39,401 nt of DNA from Pseudomonadota bacterium (GCA_018817425.1 JAHITX010000022.1:1-39401), one strand, 5' to 3'; positions 17,625 through 27,360 are shown, numbered from the stretch's first letter. Notes: generated from the sequence alone by a model not told the origin. Numbers and translations: made by a program.

Positions 17625-19472
17625 TTGAATCCATTTTATAAGAACCTGGCTTTATGGATAGTCATTTCTCTAATGGTTGTTATGTTGTTCAGCCTTTTCA
17701 ATCAACGCCAGATTGGGGAAAACAGCTTAATTTATTCCAAATTTATTGCTATGGCTGAAAATGAACAAATCAGGGAAGTTACTATACAGGGCCAGGATCT
17801 TTATGTTATTGATACAAATAATAATAAATATAAGGTTTATGCTCCACTTGATAGTGACCTTATTAAAATTTTAAGGGAAAAAGGCGTGTCAATAACAGCC
17901 AAACCTCCTGCCGATAATCCCTGGTATATGTCTCTTCTAATTTCCTGGCTCCCGATGATAATTCTTATCGGAGTATGGATATTCTTCATGCGTCAAATGC
18001 AGTCCGGTGGTGGAAAAGCCATGTCTTTCGGCAAAAGCCGAGCACGACTTATGTCTGATACATCAGAAAAAGTTACCTTCGAGGATGTTGCCGGGATAGA
18101 AGAAGCAAAAGAAGAGCTTAGTGAAATAGTGGAATTTTTAAAGGAACCAAAAAAATATACCCGCCTTGGTGGTCGTATACCAAAAGGCGTGCTTCTTATG
18201 GGCCCTCCGGGTACAGGCAAAACACTTCTTGCGCGTGCTATTGCAGGAGAAGCAGGAGTTCCTTTTTTCAGCATAAGTGGTTCTGATTTTGTGGAAATGT
18301 TTGTAGGTGTCGGCGCCTCCCGTGTAAGAGATCTATTTATCCAGGGGAAAAAAAATGCACCGTGCATAATATTTATAGATGAAATAGATGCTGTGGGCAG
18401 ACACCGCGGAGCAGGTCTTGGAGGAGGTCATGATGAAAGAGAACAAACCTTAAACCAGCTTCTTGTTGAGATGGATGGTTTTGAATCCAATGAAGGTGTT
18501 ATCCTTATTTCTGCTACAAACCGTCCTGATGTTCTTGACCCGGCGCTTTTAAGGCCCGGCCGTTTCGACCGTCAGGTTGTAGTATCTTTGCCTGATATAA
18601 AGGGCCGTGAAAAAATACTTCAGGTACATATGAAAAAATCTCCTATTGCACCCGATGTAACTCCGATTATTCTTGCAAAGGGAACTCCCGGATTTTCCGG
18701 GGCAGATCTTGAAAATCTTGTTAATGAAGCGGCTTTGTATGCTGCAAAAAGAAACAAAGATAAAGTCGAAATGATTGACTTTGAAGATGCCAAAGACAAA
18801 GTTTATATGGGGCTTGAGAGAAAGTCCAAGGTCATAAAAGATGAGGACAAAAAAACTACGGCATATCACGAAGGTGGCCATGCAATTGTGGCCCGACTCC
18901 TGCCAGACACTGATCAGATAAACAAGATAACAATAATACCCAGAGGACGTGCTGCAGGCGCAACCTGGTTTCTTCCCGAAGAAAGAGATTTTAAATATAA
19001 AGACCAACTTGAAAGCCAGCTTGCTATTGCTTTCGGAGGGCGAGCAGCAGAAGAGATTGTTTTCGGCCGATTAAGCACAGGTGCATCAAATGATATAAAG
19101 CAGGCAACCGAAATCGCACAACTGATGGTTCGTGCATGGGGAATGAGCGATGAAATAGGCCCACTCTCTTATGCAAAAAATGAAGAGCAAATATTTCTCG
19201 GACGTGAAATTTCCCAGCACAGAGATTATTCGGAGGAAACTGCAAGAAGAATTGATGCAGAAATAAGCAAACTTATAAAAACATCATATTCAACAGCGAA
19301 ACAAATCCTTAATGATCATATGGATATTCTGCACAAGCTTGCTGAAATACTGATTGAAAAAGAAACGGTTATGGGAAAGGAACTGGATGAGCTTATTATT
19401 TCCATGAAACCGGGTGTTATTCTGTCTTCCTATGATTCAGATGAAGATAGTAACAAACCGCCTGATGCATAA
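17625..19472 (+). CDS. ftsH: ATP-dependent zinc metalloprotease FtsH
   Basis: This 615-residue membrane-anchored AAA+ protease degrades misfolded membrane and regulatory proteins. Two membrane segments (about 7-24 and 107-122) flank a periplasmic domain. The AAA module has Walker A GPPGTGKT at 193-200, Walker [12 protein letters not shown], and arginine fingers in RPGRFDR near 310. The zinc site HEGGH is at 415-419. TTG at 17625 is the start, with GGAGG at 17611-17615. It lies downstream of tilS and 9 bp before folP. Confidence 0.98.
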   Translation: MNPFYKNLALWIVISLMVVMLFSLFNQRQIGENSLIYSKFIAMAENEQIREVTIQGQDLYVIDTNNNKYKVYAPLDSDLIKILREKGVSITAKPPADNPWYMSLLISWLPMIILIGVWIFFMRQMQSGGGKAMSFGKSRARLMSDTSEKVTFEDVAGIEEAKEELSEIVEFLKEPKKYTRLGGRIPKGVLLMGPPGTGKTLLARAIAGEAGVPFFSISGSDFVEMFVGVGASRVRDLFIQGKKNAPCIIFIDEIDAVGRHRGAGLGGGHDEREQTLNQLLVEMDGFESNEGVILISATNRPDVLDPALLRPGRFDRQVVVSLPDIKGREKILQVHMKKSPIAPDVTPIILAKGTPGFSGADLENLVNEAALYAAKRNKDKVEMIDFEDAKDKVYMGLERKSKVIKDEDKKTTAYHEGGHAIVARLLPDTDQINKITIIPRGRAAGATWFLPEERDFKYKDQLESQLAIAFGGRAAEEIVFGRLSTGASNDIKQATEIAQLMVRAWGMSDEIGPLSYAKNEEQIFLGREISQHRDYSEETARRIDAEISKLIKTSYSTAKQILNDHMDILHKLAEILIEKETVMGKELDELIISMKPGVILSSYDSDEDSNKPPDA

Positions 19473-19481
19473 ATATTTACA

Positions 19482-20348
19482 ATGGCATCTTATAATATAG
19501 CCTGGGGCTCACACAGACTTACTCTGGGAAATACCACCCGTATAATGGGCATAGTAAATATTACTCCGGATTCTTTTTCGGACGGCGGATTATTTTTCAA
19601 CCCTGCTTCAGCGATTGCTCATGGAGAAAAGCTTGCCCAACAAGGTGCCGATATTCTTGATATAGGCGGTGAATCCTCGCGTCCCTTCTCAGAACCTGTT
19701 TTGGAAGAAGAAGAAATCAGACGGGTTATTCCGGTTATAGAAAAGCTTGCAAAACGCATTTCTATTCCTATTTCAATTGATACTACCAAAGCTATTGTTG
19801 CCAAGCATGCTATTGATGCGGGCGCGAGCATTATAAATGACATAAGCGCATTGCATTCCGATGAAAAAATCGCCGAAGTTGCAGCAAAATATGGTGTTCC
19901 TCTCATTCTGATGCATATGAAAGGAACACCTGAAAACATGCAGCTTTCCCCTCATTATGATAATCTTTTTGGAGAAATTAAAAATTATCTTAAAGATGCG
20001 GCAGAAAAAGCAGTAAATTGCGGAGTAGATAAATCAAAGATTATTATTGATCCGGGAATCGGGTTTGGCAAAACAATTGAACATAATCTTCTGCTTATAA
20101 AAAATCTGAGCGAATTAACAGAACTTGATTTTCCGATTCTTATAGGAGTTTCCCGAAAAGCTTTTATAAGAAACATTCTTAAAAACAAGACAAAGAATGA
20201 ATTAAAGCCCCAAGATCCTGCTGTTGAGACCGGCACACAGGCAGCCATAGCTGTAGCTGTTCTTGCTGGAGCGAATATAGTCAGAGTACATGATGTTGCA
20301 AACACCGTTTCAACCGTAAGAATTATTGACGCAATAAAAAAGGACTAA
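19482..20348 (+). CDS. folP: Dihydropteroate synthase
   Basis: This 288-residue TIM-barrel enzyme condenses 6-hydroxymethyl-dihydropterin pyrophosphate with p-aminobenzoate to give dihydropteroate in folate synthesis. It carries the signature loop NITPDSFSDGG at 26-36, then DIGGESSRPFSEPV, SIDTTKA, INDISAL, LMHMKGTPENMQ, DPGIGFGKT and the C-terminal RVHDV. It lies 9 bp after ftsH, as in many bacteria, and 5 bp before coaX, so cotranscription is very likely. Confidence 0.97.
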   Translation: MASYNIAWGSHRLTLGNTTRIMGIVNITPDSFSDGGLFFNPASAIAHGEKLAQQGADILDIGGESSRPFSEPVLEEEEIRRVIPVIEKLAKRISIPISIDTTKAIVAKHAIDAGASIINDISALHSDEKIAEVAAKYGVPLILMHMKGTPENMQLSPHYDNLFGEIKNYLKDAAEKAVNCGVDKSKIIIDPGIGFGKTIEHNLLLIKNLSELTELDFPILIGVSRKAFIRNILKNKTKNELKPQDPAVETGTQAAIAVAVLAGANIVRVHDVANTVSTVRIIDAIKKD

Positions 20349-20353
20349 CTCTT

Positions 20354-21118
20354 ATGTTACTTGTGATCGATGTCGGGAATACAAACATTGTCATGGGAAT
20401 TTATGACGGCGATAAACTTTTGAGGAACTGGCGTATCCGCACAGAACATAATACCACTGAAGATGAGTTTAATGTGCTTGCAAATGGCCTTTTTACAACA
20501 GGCGGTATAAATTCGGCAGATATCGAAAAAACAATAATATCATCTGTTGTTCCGCCTCTTGTAATAATTTTGGATTCTTTCTGCCGCAAGTATCTCGGCC
20601 ATGAACCTCATTGGGTGGATGCCAAATCTTACCCCGACATGCCGATTATTAGTGGCAATCCTTCCGAAGTCGGAGCCGATAGAATAGTAAATGCCGTTGG
20701 CGCATATGAAAAATATAAAACCAGCTTGATTATTATTGATTTTGGAACAGCCACAACCTTTGATGCAATATCTGAAAAAGGGGAATACCTTGGAGGATCA
20801 ATCAGCCCGGGAATAATGATAGCAGCGGAAGCGCTTTTCCAAAAAGCCTCCAAACTGCCAAGGGTTGAAATATTTGTTCCTCCGGATAAAGCTATAGGCA
20901 CAGATACCGCCAGCTGTATGAAATCAGGAATCATTTTCGGCTATGCAGGACTTATTGACGGTATGGTTACAAGAATGAAATCCGAAATGGGCACAAATCC
21001 AAAGGTAATTGCTACAGGAGGTCTTGCACGGCTGATGTTTAATGTAGCAACAACTATTGAAGTCGTTGAACCCGGCCTTACGCTGGAAGGATTAAGGATA
21101 ATAAGTATGAGGCTCTGA
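20354..21118 (+). CDS. coaX: Type III pantothenate kinase
   Basis: This 254-residue kinase phosphorylates pantothenate, the first step of coenzyme A synthesis. It has the ASKHA-fold phosphate loop DVGNTN at residues 6-11, the substrate motif GADRIVNAVGAYEKY, the second phosphate motif DFGTATTFDAIS, GGSISPGIMIAAEAL, and a late VIATGGLA loop. Its length is typical. It ends the tilS-ftsH-folP run. The following gene is convergent, and I saw no strong terminator in the 99-bp gap. Confidence 0.96.
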   Translation: MLLVIDVGNTNIVMGIYDGDKLLRNWRIRTEHNTTEDEFNVLANGLFTTGGINSADIEKTIISSVVPPLVIILDSFCRKYLGHEPHWVDAKSYPDMPIISGNPSEVGADRIVNAVGAYEKYKTSLIIIDFGTATTFDAISEKGEYLGGSISPGIMIAAEALFQKASKLPRVEIFVPPDKAIGTDTASCMKSGIIFGYAGLIDGMVTRMKSEMGTNPKVIATGGLARLMFNVATTIEVVEPGLTLEGLRIISMRL

Positions 21119-21217
21119 AGAAAAGGCTTTCCTTTGATTACTTGAATCCTTGAACCCTCAGGACATTAACTTTAGCCAATGGAAGTTGATTTGCGTATTA
21201 CAATATAGAGTTACGAC

Positions 21218-22153
21218 TCAAAGCTTTTTATCTTTTATATATCCTATAAAACCTTTAATGCTGTTTGTAAGAAATATCATCTCCCTTTCTTTAACGGCAT
21301 CGTCCATATCAAAATAACCTGAAAGAAAAGGATCTTTTCTTAAAAGTGCCTCAGCACACCGGGAAATCAAATCACCATCAACTGATTTTTCAACTTCGCC
21401 AGTTATAACTTTTTTCCATAAACCAAGCTGATCCTGATGCTGTTTCAGCATATTTACAGCATTTTCTTCTAAACTAAGATGTCCGTAACAAATCTTAGAT
21501 GGGTTCCTTGATATAAGATCGTCAATACTCTTATAAGAAAGTTCATAAAAAAATTTGGGGGGTGTCGCCGGACGCATACAAAAGCTGCCTGAAGGCAGGG
21601 AATAATATACTCCTCCGGCTTCTCCGGCAAAGAGATAATCTTTGTATATATAACTTACATGGTGGATGGCATGTCCCGGAGTTATAACCGGAATAATTGA
21701 ATCATGTTTAAATTCTTGCGCACCAACAAGGCGGTCAATAGGTACCGGGCTAATCGGACCGTATGCTGTGGCAATGTTCCCAAGAGTCTTTATCGTGCCT
21801 TTCCATAATCTTTCAGGATCAGCAAGATGCGGTATTCCATCCTTATGGCAAATAATGGGAGTACCGGCAAAACGATCGGCTATTTCTGCTGCTGCACCTG
21901 CATGATCTACATGAATATGTGTTAAGAATATATAATCAAGATATGTTATTCCAACTTCATCCAAGGCATCTATCAGGGCCTGTGCTGTTGAAGATGACCC
22001 GACATCAACTACAAAAGTTATATCTCCTTTATAAAGCCATGTCCCAATAAAATTTTCAAAACCTGTCGCAACAGGTGGAAGTGTTATTAAAAATAAATTT
22101 TCGTTAAATTTTGTAATTTTATAATTTAAATCCAATTCAGTCATTACCATCAA
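21218..22153 (-). CDS. Metallo-beta-lactamase-fold hydrolase
   Basis: This 311-residue protein has the metal motif THIHVDHAG (H79, H81, D83, H84). A third ligand histidine lies in ITPGHAIHHVSY, and a final one in CYGHLSLEENA. The bridging acidic position appears as FAGEAGG, with Glu where Asp is common. It therefore belongs to the glyoxalase II-like branch, but its substrate cannot be named. The TTG at 22153 opens the frame. ATG 22150 or 22144 may be the true start, given GGAG just upstream. It lies downstream of amrB on the same strand with an 81-bp gap. Confidence 0.85.
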   Translation of the reverse strand: MMVMTELDLNYKITKFNENLFLITLPPVATGFENFIGTWLYKGDITFVVDVGSSSTAQALIDALDEVGITYLDYIFLTHIHVDHAGAAAEIADRFAGTPIICHKDGIPHLADPERLWKGTIKTLGNIATAYGPISPVPIDRLVGAQEFKHDSIIPVITPGHAIHHVSYIYKDYLFAGEAGGVYYSLPSGSFCMRPATPPKFFYELSYKSIDDLISRNPSKICYGHLSLEENAVNMLKQHQDQLGLWKKVITGEVEKSVDGDLISRCAEALLRKDPFLSGYFDMDDAVKEREMIFLTNSIKGFIGYIKDKKL

Positions 22154-22234
22154 TCTCCAGCTTATGTTCTCTAAAAAAACAACTAAATTACTATATCCTT
22201 GTGAACATATGAACTTAACAGCTTATGAGCTTTT

Positions 22235-23086
22235 TTAAAATATTATACCTGCATAACCCACAAAACTGTCTGAAGGATTTTTATCATAGCTTGTTTGGTA
22301 AGTGATTAGTTTTGCCTTTGTTGCGCCAAGCTCTTTTCCTGTGCTTATAGCAGTTGCCGCAGCTCCGGAACAACAGGCATTTTCATTGAACAATGCTTCT
22401 TCAATTACTTTTTCAGGATTCATCTCAAGCATTGCATCTATTGCTTTTCTGTCATTTTCGTTTTTCACCCAATTAAGAGCAGAAGCCCCCGTTCCCTTTG
22501 AAACAAAACCATAGTTTACGCCATAATGCGTAAGATCGGTTGATCCCAATACCATAACTTTAAGACCAAGGCCAGTTGCGATGCTTGCTGCATCTTTTCC
22601 TATGTCAAAAGATTTTCTTACAGGAGGAACTCCCATGGGGACAATTTTAACATCTTGAAAGAAGTATTTTATAAACGGAAGCTGAAGCTCTATAGTGTTA
22701 TCCTGGGTAAATCTTTGAGCGGTTTCAATTTGGAAAGAATATTTTTTCGAAAGTTCTTCAGCTATTTCCTCCTGGATTTTTATATCACCGAAAGGTGTTT
22801 CCCATGCGCCCTCTTTCATAAGGTAATTCGGAGAGCCCTTATGAAGATGCATACCAAAAATCAGAAATACATCCGGAGAGATTCCTTCTGAAAGTATTTT
22901 AATAATATTGCATGCAATGCTTCCGGAAAAATACCAGCCTGCATGCGGAACAATGCCGCCTGTTTTTTTTATACCGGTTAAATCTCCGGTTTTTGATTCT
23001 TTAATAAATGCTTTAATTTCTCTTTCACATTCTGTAGCGCTTGCCGGATACCAGCTTCCGGCAAAAACAGCTTTTCTTGTTTTCAT
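22235..23086 (-). CDS. amrB: AmmeMemoRadiSam system protein B (Memo-like)
   Basis: This 283-residue protein belongs to the Memo family, related to class III extradiol dioxygenases. It opens with RKAVFAGSWYPA, has the histidine motif PHAGWYFSG (H48), a second metal-ligand region GMHLHKGSP, LGSTDLTHYG, and the cysteine segment ENACCSGA. In many prokaryotes it is found with an AMMECR1 protein and a radical SAM enzyme; neither partner is present nearby. The biochemical role of the bacterial protein is unsettled. Confidence 0.92.
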   Translation of the reverse strand: MKTRKAVFAGSWYPASATECEREIKAFIKESKTGDLTGIKKTGGIVPHAGWYFSGSIACNIIKILSEGISPDVFLIFGMHLHKGSPNYLMKEGAWETPFGDIKIQEEIAEELSKKYSFQIETAQRFTQDNTIELQLPFIKYFFQDVKIVPMGVPPVRKSFDIGKDAASIATGLGLKVMVLGSTDLTHYGVNYGFVSKGTGASALNWVKNENDRKAIDAMLEMNPEKVIEEALFNENACCSGAAATAISTGKELGATKAKLITYQTSYDKNPSDSFVGYAGIIF

Positions 23087-23473
23087 GATAAATCTCCAAT
23101 ATGAATAAAAAGCATCATTTTACTTATTCGTGTCTTTCTTTTACCTGCGGCTTACCTTTAGTATTTTCATTATAAATTATCAACAGCATTGATGTTTGTC
23201 AAATTATGATACCTTGTGCCCATATCAATATCATGACAAAAGTTTGGTAATTATTATTGCAAAAACTTCCAATGGATTATATATAATTTCATATTAATTT
23301 AAATGATTGCTGATTGTTTAGGCGGATTAGTCAGTAAATATAAAAAATTTGATAAAGTTATCTTAAACAGTTTTTAGCTTAATAGAAATTCAAAAGCATG
23401 GAATACTTTATGTCAGTATATCAATACCCAAACATAGCCAGGTAAGGGAATCTATACGAGTTTTAGGAGGAGT

Positions 23474-23749
23474 ATGAAGATCGCACGTATTTGTATTTCT
23501 GCTCTTTATACCGATAAAAAAGGTGACTACCATATCTCCAGAATTCTCTCCAATACCGGCCTCCTGGGGGCACTCGAATCAACAAACATAATCATCTATC
23601 AGCCAGGCTATCAAATATATGCCAAACGTATTTGGCATTTTAGTGGTGATGGGAAGCCCGATTCTTTATTCAAAGAAAAAGACAATATTGTTAAGCTTGA
23701 TAGAATCCCCCCTAACTTTAACCACCAAAATCATTATAGAGAAATATAA
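23474..23749 (+). CDS. N-terminal piece of an interrupted HEAT-repeat locus
   Basis: This 91-residue frame starts at ATG 23474 behind a very strong AGGAGGAG ribosome site. The product (MKIARICISALYTDKKGDYH and on) matches no family I know. The TAA at 23747-23749 is followed in the same frame by the HEAT-repeat frame at 23756, which has no ribosome site of its own. The simplest reading is that this is the true 5' end of that gene and the TAA is a nonsense lesion or recoding site. The 387-bp gap upstream (23087-23473) shows no gene. Confidence 0.55.
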   Translation: MKIARICISALYTDKKGDYHISRILSNTGLLGALESTNIIIYQPGYQIYAKRIWHFSGDGKPDSLFKEKDNIVKLDRIPPNFNHQNHYREI

Positions 23750-23755
23750 GATGCA

Positions 23756-24553
23756 TTGAGTCCAATTAGCGGACATAGTTGTGAGAACCAATCAACGTGG
23801 GAAAAATATCTTAAATTCAATCTTAAGAATGGAATTTTGGAAAAAGAAGAACTCCTCAGGCGGGCTGAATGGGAAGAAAAACGTTACTCCGCAAATTGCT
23901 TTTCTTTGGATGATCCTGCAGGTCTTACAAGGTGGATAGAACTGCTGAAATCGGGAAACGAAAGAGAAAGACAATTTGCTCTCATCGTAACACCTGACAT
24001 ACTGAAATATCCTGAAATTCTAGATAGAATTTTCCGAGCCCTCAATGATAAGAATCCTTGCGTAAGAGAAGCAGCCGCTGCCTGCCTAAAACAATTTGGC
24101 AAGGAATATCAAAGGTTTTTTAAAAAGAAGTATTATAAAAAGGAAAGAACCCCTTTACAGAAAGAATATACCGTAAAGCAGAACTATCTTCTGAGCAAAG
24201 AACCGGTATTGATGGAACTTGATTATAATGAGATAGGGGATATAATTGTACCCCATTTAATAAAGGCATTGACAGACGGGGAACCCAGGGTAAGAGGTGA
24301 AGCAGCTAAAGCGCTATCTTATTATTATGATGATGAAAAGGCAACCGATGAGCTTATTAAGACTTTAAACGATCAAAACGTATGGGTAAGGCTTAATGCC
24401 GCTTTCGCGCTGGGAGAGATAAGAGCTTTGAGAGCAACCGACCCCTTGCTCAATTTGCTTGAAAATAATAGTATTGATTGGCGAATTAAATTTGTTCAAC
24501 AAGAGTCTATAATAGCCATTGATCAGGCTCTCCTGATCTTTTTGTCGGCATGA
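23756..24553 (+). CDS. HEAT-repeat protein, middle section
   Basis: This frame codes 265 residues from a TTG without a ribosome site. From about residue 60 it consists of HEAT-like helical pairs, for example RIFRALNDKNPCVREAAAAC, then VPHLIKALTDGEPRVRGEAA and ELIKTLNDQNVWVRLNAAFA. Such alpha-solenoids act as protein-binding scaffolds. It is in the same frame as 23474-23749. It ends at TGA 24551-24553, overlapping the next HEAT frame by 4 bp. Past about 24523 the downstream frame reads more protein-like than this one, which suggests a -1 frameshift between 24523 and 24550 rather than two genes. Confidence 0.65.
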   Translation: MSPISGHSCENQSTWEKYLKFNLKNGILEKEELLRRAEWEEKRYSANCFSLDDPAGLTRWIELLKSGNERERQFALIVTPDILKYPEILDRIFRALNDKNPCVREAAAACLKQFGKEYQRFFKKKYYKKERTPLQKEYTVKQNYLLSKEPVLMELDYNEIGDIIVPHLIKALTDGEPRVRGEAAKALSYYYDDEKATDELIKTLNDQNVWVRLNAAFALGEIRALRATDPLLNLLENNSIDWRIKFVQQESIIAIDQALLIFLSA

Positions 24554-26100
24554 GAGGGCGTGTGTTTAATGCAACACCTGTAACACTTGGCAGTCAGCAA
24601 AGGGAAACCACAGAAAGGCCAAAACAAGCAAAGATTACAAAAACAACCCATAGATTAGGTGGGTTTGATGAAGAAGCCAGCAAAAAAGTGGCATTAGCAT
24701 TGATTAAAAAATCGGAAGACCCTTACTTAAGGACTGAAATCATAAAGGCTATCCGCCAATTTCGAACACCGGAAGGCGAAGAGCTACTTCTTAAGGCAAC
24801 TCAGGACTCTGATGAAAAGATAAGAAAACTTGCTGTCGATGGATTGTCATTGAACTCAGGTGGAAAGCCGGGGAAAATTGGGATTATTGAAACCGGAAAA
24901 GAGGAGAATACCAAAGAGCAATACTTCGATATCTTCAAGAAGTCGCTAAAAGATCCATCCGTACAAGTAAGGGCTTCATCTGTTGCAGCACTTGGCAGAT
25001 CAGAGGATGACAGGGTTGTTGACCTGTTGATAGAGGCCACGCTGGATAGCGATGATACGGTCAAAACAAATGCTATCACAGCTCTTGGCCAATTTAGAAA
25101 TGAGAAGATACTGGATAGTTTGCTTCCGTTCTTTCAATCAAATACGCTTGACCTTCGCCGGTCGGCAATAGATGCATTTATGTCTGTCGTCAAAAAGACT
25201 TATAAAGAGATGGTGTATGTTTATAAGATTAATGGCGTCAGGTACGTAGACAAAAATACACTAATGGTTGGGAAAGTAAACTATGTCAGTATTCGAATGG
25301 TACATCCAATGGCAGTGGGAAAACTCAAGGATATTATGGGGCTGGAGGCTCTGAAGGAAAGCCTGAATGATCCTTACGAGTCAGTGAGAAGGTATGCCAT
25401 TAACTCTCTGGGTAAATACTCTGATCCAGAGTTGCTGGATTTATATCTGAAGGCATTAAAAGATCCGAAAATCGTTGTCCGAACAGCGGCGATTACTCAA
25501 ATAAGCGAAAAAGCAGACGAGAGAGCCTTTGAAACAATGATTCTTCTTCTGAACGATTCTGATGCTTTTATATCGTGTAATGCAGTCAAAGCGCTGGGGG
25601 TTATTGGGGACAAACGAGCTGTTGATCCTTTAATCAAAGAGCTGAAAGATGCATTAGATAAAGAGGAGGCTGCCAGAAACATATACTTTATAACAAACAC
25701 TGTTGAGGCATTAGGGCAACTTAAAGATAAGAGGGCTGTTCATGTGCTGTTAAGAGCGTTTGCAGAAAGAAAATTACAACAAAGTGTTATCAAGGCTTTC
25801 GGCTTGATCAAGGACAAACAGACTGTTGCAGTTTTAGTAAAATACGTTTCCGATAAAGAAGTCAAAGGGCGTAGTGATGCAATAAAAGCTCTTGGGGAAA
25901 TAGGTGACCCTTCCATCATAGGTATTCTTGAGCCCCTTCTGCAAGACAAACAGCTTTCGGAAAAGCGTATTCTTACTGAAGCTATCGCTAAGATTCAAAA
26001 AGATAAAGCATCAGAAATACTTCTAAGAAATCTGCTTTGCTATGATGAAAAAACAGATCACGCAATAATCTTTAGCTTGGGAAACCTGAAAAAAAAATAA
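24550..26100 (+). CDS. HEAT-repeat protein, main section
   Basis: The 516-residue frame holds roughly ten HEAT or PBS-lyase-type repeats, each with a D-x-x-V-R turn: DPSVQVRASSVAALG, DDTVKTNAITALGQF, DPYESVRRYAINSLG, DPKIVVRTAAITQI and others to the end. No enzymatic domain is visible. The ATG overlaps the previous TGA in an ATGA junction, which would allow coupled translation. Residues 1-40 are not HEAT-like, and the frame stays open upstream to 24523. It stops at TAA 26098-26100 right after a run of nine As, while the next frame codes a further HEAT helix. Function unknown. Confidence 0.7.
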   Translation: MRGRVFNATPVTLGSQQRETTERPKQAKITKTTHRLGGFDEEASKKVALALIKKSEDPYLRTEIIKAIRQFRTPEGEELLLKATQDSDEKIRKLAVDGLSLNSGGKPGKIGIIETGKEENTKEQYFDIFKKSLKDPSVQVRASSVAALGRSEDDRVVDLLIEATLDSDDTVKTNAITALGQFRNEKILDSLLPFFQSNTLDLRRSAIDAFMSVVKKTYKEMVYVYKINGVRYVDKNTLMVGKVNYVSIRMVHPMAVGKLKDIMGLEALKESLNDPYESVRRYAINSLGKYSDPELLDLYLKALKDPKIVVRTAAITQISEKADERAFETMILLLNDSDAFISCNAVKALGVIGDKRAVDPLIKELKDALDKEEAARNIYFITNTVEALGQLKDKRAVHVLLRAFAERKLQQSVIKAFGLIKDKQTVAVLVKYVSDKEVKGRSDAIKALGEIGDPSIIGILEPLLQDKQLSEKRILTEAIAKIQKDKASEILLRNLLCYDEKTDHAIIFSLGNLKKK

Positions 26101-26186
26101 TGAAAGATTCGGACCCTGAAATAAATAAATACGCAGACAACTCGATAAAAAGAATCATTAATACAGACAATTCGCACCATTTTTAA
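26100..26186 (+). pseudogene. Out-of-frame C-terminal HEAT helix of the preceding gene
   Basis: A 28-codon frame codes MKDSDPEINKYADNSIKRII and a short tail. This is a good HEAT B-helix with the expected D-x-D-P-E turn. It joins the preceding gene exactly if the A9 run at 26089-26097 had ten As. It is therefore either detached by a one-base deletion or reached by slippage on the A run. Confidence 0.5.
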
Positions 26187-26323
26187 TTCATACGCCAAAT
26201 ATGTTAAATTCCGTTCGGCATACCCTGAAATATATTGACGTATGTATCAAGAAATATTAAGTAAAGAAATAATCGGTCGTTTAATACAATGTGTTTAGTC
26301 GGTCTGGAAATGGGGAAAATATT

Positions 26324-27130
26324 ATGAGGCGTTTACTCTTTCTTGTATTACTTTTGGCAGGTGTCACTACAGCTGGCGCTGCTGAGCGTATGGCGGTACT
26401 TGATCTTAAACCGGTCGGAGTTGATACAAATCTGACGTTGGCGGTTTCAGAAAATCTCAGAACCATGATAATTGAAGGTGGTAACTATAAGATTGTAGAA
26501 CGTTCGCAGATCGATAAACTTCTGGAAGAATACCGGCTGATACAAAACGGCCTGACAGAAGATAGCCAGGCTCAAAAAATCGGCTCACTTGCAAATGTCG
26601 ATCTGGTTCTTATCGGTAGTCTGGGCAAAATCTTTGATTGTTACACTATAAATGTCCGGATCATAAAGGTGGCAACCGGTGTAGTAGTTAAGGCACTTAA
26701 GGCTGAAATCAAATCGCCTGCCAATTTTCCTGGTAAAATAGATGATCTTGCCCTTCGCATCGGTACCCCCGGCGATTCCCAAACAACGTCAGATTCAAGC
26801 ACAATTAATATCAGCGGATCATATCGAACCATTGGGTATAAATATGTTGGTCTGTTGACCATAAGCAAAGACAATGACATCTACCTGTTGTCCTGGAAGA
26901 TAGATAACTCCCAGACAGGATATGTTCCTCAGTCATACAAAGGCAAGGGAATCCTTCATAGCGGAGTCTTAAGCGTCTATTACCGGAATTTAGAAGATAA
27001 GAATGACTATGGTGTTGTCGCTTATGAAGTTCTTCTGGGTGGGCAGCAACTACGAGGGCTCTACACTAATCTGGGCACTGCGGAAGAATACGGCAAGGTT
27101 AGTTTTGAAAATGGCGTAAAGCAGAACTGA
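26324..27130 (+). CDS. CsgG-like periplasmic protein with C-terminal beta-barrel-like domain
   Basis: This protein of about 268 residues has a signal peptide (MRRLLFLVLLLAGVTTAGAA). A CsgG/LpoB-type domain follows (about 20-150), with MAVLDLKPVG, IVERSQIDKLLEEY, QAQKIGSLANVDLVLIGSL and NVRIIKVATGVVV. From about residue 168 a second domain is rich in beta strands (GSYRTIGYKYVGLLTISK, then YLLSWKI and GVVAYEVLL), resembling small lipocalin-like barrels. I chose ATG 26324 because GGGGAA lies at 26312-26317; the frame is open from a GTG at 26291. The role is unknown; an envelope stress or assembly function is plausible. Confidence 0.75.
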   Translation: MRRLLFLVLLLAGVTTAGAAERMAVLDLKPVGVDTNLTLAVSENLRTMIIEGGNYKIVERSQIDKLLEEYRLIQNGLTEDSQAQKIGSLANVDLVLIGSLGKIFDCYTINVRIIKVATGVVVKALKAEIKSPANFPGKIDDLALRIGTPGDSQTTSDSSTINISGSYRTIGYKYVGLLTISKDNDIYLLSWKIDNSQTGYVPQSYKGKGILHSGVLSVYYRNLEDKNDYGVVAYEVLLGGQQLRGLYTNLGTAEEYGKVSFENGVKQN

Positions 27131-27197
27131 TCGCAAACCTTTGCCTGGTTCCATTGCTTACAGTCAGTTTTAGCATTCGCAAACCAAGACAGAAATA

Positions 27198-27275
27198 ATG
27201 GCCATAAGAGAATACAAAATAGCTGTGCAACTCGATCCAATCAAAAATCATTTCTTCTTTTTTAAAAGCTTATAA
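27198..27275 (+). pseudogene. Remnant of a TPR-repeat gene
   Basis: A 25-codon frame reads MAIREYKIAVQLDPIKNH and a Phe-rich end. The first half is a classic second helix of a tetratricopeptide unit (AIxEYKxAVxLDP). Nothing before or after it continues the repeat, so it looks like the leftover of a deleted gene. The rest of 27131-27357 shows no gene. Confidence 0.35.
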
Positions 27276-27360
27276 ATCGTTGGATAGACAACAAATTCCA
27301 TCATAAACTATATTTTTATAATTGGTGCTGCAATCGGAATGTTGTTTCGTAAGCTTTTAA

